Below, piece after piece: positions 56,001 to 64,000 of a DNA stretch of 64,000 nucleotides (its first letter is position 1; every line of letters begins with the position of its first letter). This DNA comes from Cichorium intybus (Eukaryota; Streptophyta; Magnoliopsida; Asterales; Asteraceae). Under the pieces are notes generated by a model. It was given only the letters and a program-made list of their open reading frames with translations, did no database searches and had not been told where the DNA came from. Both the position numbers and the translations under genes were made by a program. The stretch covers positions 57,532,854 to 57,596,853 of the forward strand of contig CM042011.1 of assembly GCA_023525715.1 (NCBI GenBank). Reading direction: 5' to 3'.

Positions 56001-56655
56001 AGTATTCTACTGGCACGTATGAAGTGTTGTACAGAGTACCGTGTTACCCTTCGATTTATTGGATGGAATATGTGAAAAAAAGCCGTTGGCTAGATCCTAG
56101 ACTGTGGTACAAGTTAAAAAAAGAAGACTTGATGAATACGAGACAAAAGTTGAAAATGGCTAAGAAGCAGTAAAGGCAGTACATGAACTAAAGAGTAAAA
56201 CCGTTGAAATTCCAGATGAGGAATGACGAGGTAATCAAAAGATCCCTTGGAAGGACTAAAAATCTGTTTGGGACAAAAAGAAGGCTAAGTCCTCATTTAT
56301 TAGACCTTTCCATATGTCCCAAAGAGCAAGAATTTTGGTGTACTAATTGAAGTTTCGTGATGAACTTCAAGATATTTATAATGTTTTCTATGGGTCTCAT
56401 AGTTCTGAGGACATGGATTACTAAATTTCAAAGAATACATCATGCTGAAATGAAGGTAGATAAGAAGTTAAGGTACCCGGGACAACCCAAGAAGGTGTTT
56501 GACCGGAAGATAAGATAGCTGCAAAATACGAAGATTAGTATGGTTAAAGTGCTTTGGCAATACCATAGATGTTACCATATGATATGGGAAACCGAAATTG
56601 TAACGAGATAGAATTACCCTCGCTTGTTTGTATGATTTCGGGGACGAAATCTTTT
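53046..56655 (+). pseudogene. Degenerate chromovirus gag-pol
   Basis: Recognisable pieces in order: a ruined zinc knuckle (CFQRGIIDHF...KCG, near 53500); the protease/linker region ending INEFEEIVHMNWLS (53749-54057); RT traces (near 54380-54460, a decayed MCIDY segment at about 54440); RNase H RHYLYGVKLTIYTDHKSLKYLI (54947-55153); integrase traces (55400-56100); and a chromodomain VDKKLRYPGQPKKVFDRKI...ISMVKVLW (near 56455-56590), which would target insertion to heterochromatin. Stops and shifts are spread throughout. Confidence 0.82.
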
Positions 56656-56671
56656 GAAGGAGGGGAGAATT
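56656..56671 (+). other. Chromovirus polypurine tract
   Basis: gaaggaggggagaat, directly before tgtaacacc of the 3' LTR. Confidence 0.8.
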
Positions 56672-59074
56672 TGTAACACCACGATACTTTTGATAAGTAT
56701 TAATATGTTAATCATAGTGTATTTATGATTTAATATGGTGTTCTAAGTATTAGAAAGTTAATACTAGAAAAAGGGTAATTTGGTCATTTTATCATAAAAG
56801 GGTAATTTGGTCATTTGACCATGTGAAGGACCAAATATGTAAAATATTGTTTGCTTGTGGCAAAAACATAAGAAATGAAAGTTTTATGTCATAAAACTTG
56901 ATTATTGTGGCCAAAGTTCAAGAAATGGAACTTGGGGACTAAAATTGTAAAATTTGGAAATATAAATAGAAGGGTTGACTCTCTTCTTTGACTGATCATT
57001 TGTGAAGCATCAGGAGAAGTCTTGAAGGTGCGATTTCTGCAGAGATCATGGAATTGAAGCAAGAACTTGGAACAATTGTTGGAAGGTGGTGATTTCCAAG
57101 CAAATAAGGTAAGTAGATTGCCTTTTTAGTCAAAGTTCTTGAGGTGTTCTTGATGGATTTTATAGAAACTGAAATCTGCAAATTTCAGTTATGATTATGT
57201 GGTTTAAATGGTTTAATACTTCCATTAAGTCATGTAAAAAAGGACTTAATCCAAGATTATGGAAGTAGGTTGCTATTTTGATGAATTAGAAGTTTTGGGG
57301 TTTTTGGAACTAAGAACCCTAATTCTTCCTTTTGATTGATTGAGTTATTTTTAATGGTTGAAAACCTTGTTTTAATGTAAGGTTTTAGCCTAGAAATGAA
57401 CCCCAAACGATTAAGAACAGCATTAAGGACTTAAAATGTCAAAACTGCATGCTACAGTGCACAAATCGCGACTGATCAGGAGGCTGCACAGGCGCAGGGC
57501 GCAGTGCGCCCTCCAGGCAGGGACTCCAAAATGCTAACTTTTGTTTGGCTTGTCCGATTTACTCCAAACTTGAACCATAGGTCCCTAATGGTTTGAAAAG
57601 TCTGGGATGGTTTATAGTTGCATAATATTGGACTCTCATGTATTAGAGTCAATTGAAATGATTATTAACCTATTATCATTTGGTATATAAATGAATATAT
57701 AGGTATGGGACAAATGGTTGTGGTGCACGAAAAGGCAAGAAACAACCGGGATTTAAATGCAACTAGTATCCAGGTGAGTAATCTCACTTATATCACATAT
57801 GATATGTGTTGATTGGACTGTTACAGGTTGAAACAGATTTGGGGTACGAAACTTGATAGTTTACTGATGCGTTGAAAAGACAATACCAGATAAGCCGTGA
57901 GTCTGCGATAGACATTAACGGAGCTGTGAGTCAATAAAAAGGCAATATCGGATAAGTCGTGAGTCAATGAAATGACAAGAACGGAGCCGTGAGCCATAAA
58001 TGATAATGAAATGTTATCAACTGGTGCGGCCTATATGGCTATGATATTGGATGCTATATCCAACTGGTGCGGCCTATATGGCTATGATATTGGATACTAT
58101 ATCCAACTGGTGCGGCCTATATGGCTATGATATTGTATGCAATATCCAACTGGTGCGGCCTATATGGCTATGATATTGGATGCTATATCCAACTGGTCCG
58201 GCCTATACGGCTATGATAGTATTATACGGAAATGGTGCGGCCTTATGGCTATGATATCGGGTTATTGAAACCAATTGGTGCGGCCTGAGGGCTATGATAA
58301 ATGTTGAAACTGTTCTAGTGCGGCTTGTATAGCTATGACACATGGTGCGGCTTATATAGCCATGATATCTGGTGCAGTCAGGTGTGACTATGAAACATGG
58401 GACAGAAACGGTAACTGGGAATTTATATGTTTATTTTCTCTTATATACGTATGGTTTATGTGGCTAACAGATTTGAGTTAGTTAATGTGCAAATAACAGG
58501 TTAGATATGATAATTGTCCTTGAAATTAAATGGTGCGGTCTTAGGACCATGAATTTAGGTTATTGAACCTAAATTGGTGCGGCCTTCGGGCTAGGATCTA
58601 AACGATGAAACTGTTGGTGCGGCCTTAGGGCTATGATCTGAACAGGTTAAATATTTTGGGTGCGGCCTATATGGCTATGATATATGGTGCGGTCAACGAT
58701 GACTAGGATTTGTGGGACAAAAACCGTTTGAGAGTTTAATTGTTATTATTCTCTTATATATGTGTGACGTTATTTGCAGATATGATTACTCACTGAGCTT
58801 TATAGCTCATACCGTTTGTTAAATGTCCCTGCAGGTCAACATAACCCTGATAAGGGTAAGGATAAAGTCCGTGACTCAAAAAGTGGACTTGTAGATGCTG
58901 TTAGTAGCAGCCCGGCTTATAAGGAGGTTACTGTATTTATACTCTCCTTGATACACTTGTACCCGTTTTTATTAAAAATATACCCCTTTGTTTATGGTTT
59001 TAAGTACTGAAACCTATGTCTTAAATGAAAAAAAAATTTCAAGGGTGTTTTTGTTTTAAAAGCCGGGTGTTACA
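56672..59074 (+). repeat. 3' LTR of the chromovirus
   Basis: Has five full 43-bp minisatellite units (58018, 58061, 58104, 58147, 58190) against six in the 5' LTR and lacks two blocks present there. Scattered substitutions occur throughout. Confidence 0.93.
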
Positions 59075-59079
59075 TAACA

Positions 59080-59399
59080 CCTTTAATATGTCATCTCTAA
59101 TTTGGACAGAGCCTTACTTGAGCAAGACACCCGTTTTAGTTCGCGGAGTGCATTCGGGATGCATGTTATATGTTATAGTATGAAAACCATTTTGGCACAA
59201 GCAGTTTGAAATCATTACATTTTTTTGATACGCTTATAATACTTTAATTTAATTTTTTGAGCTACGTGCATTGAGATTTGAAGATTCGTCTCCATTCGTG
59301 TTTGAGTGATTTGAACTATCAACATTTTTACATTCTATACCATTTTAGAGAGTTCAGTCTTTAAAACTTTTAGCACTACTTATTTTTCAATTTATGTCT
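59080..59399. other. Spacer without recognised gene
   Basis: The old flank of the chromovirus; continues the sequence before 48917 (ttttaaca / cctttaat). Nothing coding is seen. Confidence 0.5.
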
Positions 59400-59757
59400 T
59401 CTTAAATTTGAATTAATGGATTATTATTTGATTACAATACCTCATATTTATTAATTTAAGAATGCTCTCTCTTAATTAAGGATTTAGAGAATCATTATGA
59501 CTTTTTAAGGGTTTAGAGAATCATTATTACTTTTTGTAAGACTATTATATAAAATCATTAGACGTCACATTTTATTTTATTCCTTTCATCTTCTTTGTCT
59601 TCTCTCCCATTGGACATTTATCATGTAACCTTTTAATAATAAACCCATTTCACAATGGCCTTTCTTATTTTGGGCTTTCCACTCTATATCCTGTTGTTCT
59701 TGTTGATTTCTTACGTTGCAAGCATCATCGTTGGTGTTTTTATGGTTGTTTGCTGTT
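59400..59757 (+). mobile_element. Decayed LTR-like repeat, second copy
   Basis: Same orientation and order of words as 20986-21240 plus 25005-25127 (taagggtttagagaatcatt, ttttattttatt, cttttaataataaaccc, ttgttgatttctt, atcgttggtgttttta). It has no insertion between the halves, so it represents the state before the SINE/CACTA arrived in the other copy. Confidence 0.5.
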
Positions 59758-59761
59758 AAAA

Positions 59762-60131
59762 TTTTTTTTATTACACATACTTAATAATCCTAAACAATAT
59801 ATTGGTGATCTTGATTAATTATGGTCCAGTCCATCAATAATTTAGTCACCACCCAACCCCCATATTATATGCATTTTATAATTGCGTTAAACATACTTAA
59901 ATATCTCGGATAATGATGAATAATCTTGATAAATAACGGTCAAGTCCAGCACTATCAAGAATTTTATGTGTTAACCTAGGCAACTCCATATTATAAGATT
60001 TTATAATGGGTTTAACATATTAATAATCTTAACAATGGCGGATAGTCTCGATTAATTATTATAGAGTCCAGCATTACAAAGAATTCCGTATGTTAAGCTA
60101 GTCAACCCTATATATTATATGATTTTTTAAG
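59762..60131 (+). repeat. Three tandem ~125-bp repeats upstream of the plus-strand kinase gene
   Basis: Units end near 59883, 60006 and 60131 at ccatattat.(t/a).g(c)attttataa-like text. Each has acatactta/aacatatta, then ataatct(t/c)gatta, then gtcca(gc) and a final gttaacctag-like word. They are the complement of the two units at 16433-16690. Downstream similarity continues (tgaatgaggat...aaagaaactgc near 60181), showing that both promoters derive from one ancestor. Confidence 0.75.
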
Positions 60132-60581
60132 GTTTAATTACAGAATTTAAGAGCAAGAATCTTGCTGACATTCTATAGGGTGAATGAGGATTTCCACAAA
60201 GAAACTGCACAGCCTTTTACCTATGACTTTAAGCCTGCCTTAATAATTAACGTGTACATTCAAGCTTAGGAGAAACTAAACCATGTATGCATGTAACTCT
60301 TTATTCAATGGTTTTCTGTATGTATATAAACAGAAATCACGAATAACAAAGCAGAGTGCAACTGTCGGACACATAGAGAGCAATAAAATTGAGTAAAGAT
60401 GTAAAACCATCCTGACAGAATTGAGGTTTTGATACCATACCAAGTCTACGTTACGTACATGAGTATGAACCTAAAAGAAATAATCATAGTTAGTTATTAA
60501 ACGCCCACGTCACAATACATCGACGACAATAAGTGCTAATTAATAATAAAAATTTAAAATAAATGGAGTCTTTTAATCGTG

Positions 60582-60588
60582 TATAAGA
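60582..60588 (+). promoter_or_regulatory. TATA box of the plus-strand kinase gene
   Basis: tataaga within gtataagatgatgcc, 49 nt before the first ATG and conserved with the minus-strand paralogue. Another TATA-like word (tatataaa, 60323) lies further upstream. Confidence 0.5.
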
Positions 60589-60636
60589 TGATGCCATGTC
60601 TAGAGACATGAAAATAAGGACTTGCTAGCTAGAGCA

Positions 60637-63600
60637 ATGAAGATGTTCCGAGGATTGCTTCCGATATTGTTTCTACTTGGTTTAGTTAACAAATCAGTAT
60701 TGGTGCATGCCCAGGACGACCAATCAGGTACTAAACCATACTTTCTGTAGATACAAACTATCAAATCAATTGATCACCAACCTCTCTTCACCCTCCCATT
60801 GCAGGCTTTATAAGCATAGACTGTGGGATTGAGGATGGCTCTGCATACACCGATAATGTAACAGGCATAAACTATGTACCAGATACCGACTTCATAGATG
60901 GTGGCGAGATCCATAAAGTATTGCCCATATACAACTCGTTTGACGTGGATACACAGCTTACAACCCTCACTAGTTTCCCACAAAACACCAGAAGCTGCTA
61001 CACCCTAAAACCAACCCAAGGAAAGGGTAATAGGTATCTGATAAGGGCAAGGTTTATGTACGGGAATTACGACTTCAAGAGCCAACTTCCAGAGTTCGAT
61101 GTCTATCTTGGCCCTGATTACTGGGATACCATAAAAATTAATTCGTCATCTAGACCAGTAAACATGGAGATCATACATGTCTTGTCATCAGATTACATAC
61201 ATGTTTGTCTTGTAAATACAGGCCGTGGAACCCCTTTTGTATCAGTGATAGAACTACGGCTTCTGGCAGGCGATATGTATAAAGAAACTGATTACGGATC
61301 ATTATACCTTTTCGCTCGCGTAAATTTTGGAAGTGTGTTTAGAACAGTCAGGTCAACCTTTTAAACATTTTTTACAACTAAATCATGCCAACTTACCCAA
61401 TTATCGTTTTCTTTCATCACTAATGTTTTCTTGATTCTTGACATAGGTATAAAGATGACGTTTATGATCGACTATGGAGTTCAATTAATTGGCCTAATAG
61501 TACTTTGTTATACACTTTGGACCAAGTTTCTTCCTTTCTTTTCACAACCATTGATCCACCATCAGCGGTCATGAGTACTGCCATCATGCCAACTTACCCA
61601 AAGGACTCAATTAAAATAAACTGGAATCCTGACAATACTACTGATCAGTTTTTCATGTACATGCACTTTGCCGAAATTGAAATACTGAAAAGAAACCAAA
61701 CCAGACAATTCAATATTTACCTTAATGGGAACCGCATATATCCAAAACCTTTCTCTCCGCTAAATCACACAACCATCACTGTTTATAACGCAGAACCTGA
61801 TATCGCAGCACCCACATATACTCTCACAATAAATAAAACTAAAAATTCAACCCTTTCTCCCATCATCAACGCTCTGGAGCTTTATGTATTGAAACAGATC
61901 CCACAAAGGCAGACAGATGATCGAGATGGTAAGCATACGGTCTGTCTTTTGATTTATAACAAAATAGGATTATAATACTTGACATCCCTTAACTCCTTCC
62001 TGCTGTCTACCTAGCTTCTGCAATGTGGAGCATCAAGTCAACTTACGGAATAACAAGACACTGGCAAGGAGATCCATGTGCTCCACAGGAATTTGTCTGG
62101 GATGGCCTCAGATGCAGCTACAATACTACCGACTCTCCTAGGATCACATTCTTGTATGTATGCTTTATAAAGAACCCACCCTCCGTTTTAAACTTTATAT
62201 TCTGCTTGTAACAATAAGGTTAAATCTGAAATCAGGAACTTGTCTACCAGTGGACTGAACGGAGGAATAGATCCGGCATTTGCTAATCTCACAATGATAG
62301 AAACCTTGTAAGTCGAGCACTCTTATGGAGATAAATAGAACTTTTATATATGCAAAACTTAACTCCTAATAAAAACTATGTCTTATTCCAGGGATTTGTC
62401 AAATAATAATTTAACAGGAACTGTGCCTCATTTTCTGTCTGGGTTGAACTTCCTGAAGGTCCTGTAAGTTATATCTGTCCCTTGAATTTGAATTGGATCT
62501 CTAGCTACATGGAATACAGCTAATTTTACTATTCATTCATTATATATAGGAATTTAAAAGGAAACGATTTCGTTGGGCCAGTTCCAGCAGAGCTCATAGC
62601 GAAGTCAAAGAAGGGCTTATTGGCATTGAGGTTAGCTACTAATTTCAAGATTTTGTGACTATAAAATATCATACATTTCACTGCTTCACAATTCAACACT
62701 TTTGCCCCGCAATTAGTTTTGATGGAGAGAGTACCAATGATACTTTAAGTTCTTGCGACACAAATCCTTGTAAAAACACCAAGGGTAACAAAATCATTGT
62801 TCCGGTAATAGCAACTGTTGTTTCATTCGTCGTGATCATGACTGCAGTCACGGCCATATGGGTGATTACAAAACGAAGAACACATGGTATGAGAATCAGT
62901 ACGTACTCTTTTATTCAATAACCTTTTAAGGGAAAATTTAGTCAGAACGGATCACACATGCACCAAAACATGAGAAATTTGGATGATTGCATGCAGCCAA
63001 AAGGAAAACAGGCACGGGGCTGGAAATAAGAAAACAACAGTACACATACTCAGATATACAGAGCATCACCAACAATTTCAATGTTGTTATTGGGAAAGGA
63101 GGATTTGGAACAGTTTACCTTGGGTATATCGGTGATATAGAAGTTGCTATAAAGATGCTTTCTGAATCATCGCTCCAAGGCGACAAGGAATTCCAGGCCG
63201 AGGTAACTTCCGTTCCTGCATTAGGGAACCCTCTTATATATAGTAATCTGAACCAAAACAGTTGAAAACATGCTTATGATAAGAACCAGCAACAAGAAAC
63301 TATATGCAATGAAATATTTATCTCATGAGCAGGCCTACCTTCTCCTGAGTGTTCATCATAAAAACTTAACTTCGCTCGTTGGGTACTGCAATGAAGGCAA
63401 CCAGAAGGGAATCATTTACGAGTACATGGTTAATGGAAACTTAGAAAGGCATCTATTCGGTATTTGTCTTCATTTACATTTTGTCTTCAATTAAGACTTT
63501 TCTTTTTTCTTGATACATGACTTTATTACCTTGATATGGATTGAAAGCTTACATATACTTCTAAATTCAAAGCGAAGAATTACTAACAGGTACGCACTAA

Positions 63601-63971
63601 TAAGTATTAATATTTCAAATCACTTGAGCAGATACAAGTTCAAGTGTTTTGAATTGGGAAGAAAGAATACAAATAGGATGTGATGCAGCACATGGTCCGT
63701 AAGCATATTATCTCTTTGCTAATATATTTAGACTCTATAATCACGAAGATTTATAACCATAAAGAGTTTATATGTAATCAGGGTTGGAGTACCTACATCA
63801 CGGTTGCAAGCCACCGATAGTCCACAGAGATGTCAAGTGTACCAACATCTTACTGAATGGAAATTTCCAGGCAAAACTAGCAGACTTTGGGTTGTCCAAA
63901 GCTTTTCCGACAGAAGTTGGTACCCATATTTCAACAGTGGTTGCTGGCACTCCTGGATACCTTGACCCTGA
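60637..63971 (+). CDS. Malectin-like/LRR receptor-like serine/threonine kinase, partial (exons 1-12)
   Basis: Exons: 60637-60727, 60805-61351, 61447-61928, 62015-62153, 62236-62307, 62392-62463, 62550-62630, 62717-62886, 62997-63202, 63333-63459, 63632-63694, 63782-63971; GT-AG, in phase, about 746 residues so far. The last exon (C-lobe end and stop) lies beyond the window. Exons 2-12 have exactly the lengths of the 11227-15603 gene. The start could also be the second Met (60643), which aligns with the paralogue's start. Order: signal peptide, malectin-like ectodomain (GFISIDCGIEDGSAYTDN), DPCAP segment, LRRs, membrane helix (VSFVVIMTAVTAIWVI), kinase with GKGGFGTVYLG, VAIKML, HRDVKCTN, DFGLS and GTPGYLDPE. 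No stop or broken splice site, so it looks functional. Ligand unknown. Confidence 0.92.
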
Positions 63972-64000
63972 GTGAGTTTTCCTAATCTTATATGTAAAAA

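Larger units (their letters stand above)
48922..59074 (+). mobile_element. Decayed chromovirus (Ty3, Tekay/Del-like) LTR retrotransposon with nested hAT-like element
   Basis: LTRs of 2579 bp (48922-51500) and 2403 bp (56672-59074) start tgtaacacca and end gggtgttaca, with TSD taaca (48917-48921, 59075-59079). PBS tggtatcagag at 51504; purine tract aaggaggggagaat before the 3' LTR. Degenerate gag, protease, RT, RNase H, integrase and chromodomain pieces follow in the normal order. Many stops and frameshifts show it is dead and much older than the neighbouring Athila copy. A 1418-bp hAT-like element interrupts it. Confidence 0.93.

Overview
This window is nuclear DNA from a flowering plant. The evidence is two intron-rich malectin/LRR receptor kinase genes, plant-type Ty3 (Athila and chromovirus) and Ty1-like retrotransposons, CACTA, hAT, Mutator-like and Helitron elements, a tRNA-derived SINE, and AT-rich spacers. 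The set of repeat families would suit a composite (Asteraceae-like) genome, but that is a weak guess. All calls come from reading the sequence; no database search was run.

Layout. 1-8.5 kb: degenerate retroelement DNA, a 361-bp hAT-type MITE, a complete non-autonomous LTR element with identical 300-bp LTRs (1106-4562), and a TA/GTAT microsatellite. 9.1-10.7 kb: an LTR element reduced to its gag and the end of pol. 11.2-15.6 kb (minus strand): a complete 13-exon receptor-like kinase gene. 16-21 kb: its upstream repeats, a LINE tail, a CACTA end, a hAT element with a transposase remnant, and AT-rich spacer. 21.3-34.7 kb: a SINE and two related CACTA elements; the second holds a 6.3-kb Helitron carrying fragments of several unrelated genes (XLG G-protein, group II formin, TBC RabGAP and one unidentified gene). 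34.8-36.3 kb: a Mutator-like element with long TIRs. 36.3-48.7 kb: a 12.4-kb Athila-type element with almost identical 2012-bp LTRs and three open reading frames. 48.9-59.1 kb: an older chromovirus with mutated coding sequence and a nested 1.4-kb hAT-like element. 59-64 kb: repeats, then a second receptor kinase gene on the plus strand, cut by the window end.

The two kinase genes form a divergent (head-to-head) inverted pair about 45 kb apart. Exons 2-12 have identical lengths in both, and the upstream regions share a tandemly repeated block of about 125 bp. They are therefore an inverted duplication, expanded by repeated transposon insertion. Almost everything between them is mobile DNA, and many insertions can be ordered by nesting and target-site duplications (TSDs).

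Points that merit most attention: a gag-pol frame change in the young Athila element exactly at a canonical -1 slippery heptamer; a TATA box and leader intron before its third ORF, near the same CG-rich motif cluster found in the LTR; the Helitron whose empty insertion site is preserved in the sister CACTA element; and the shared tandem repeats upstream of the two receptor genes.
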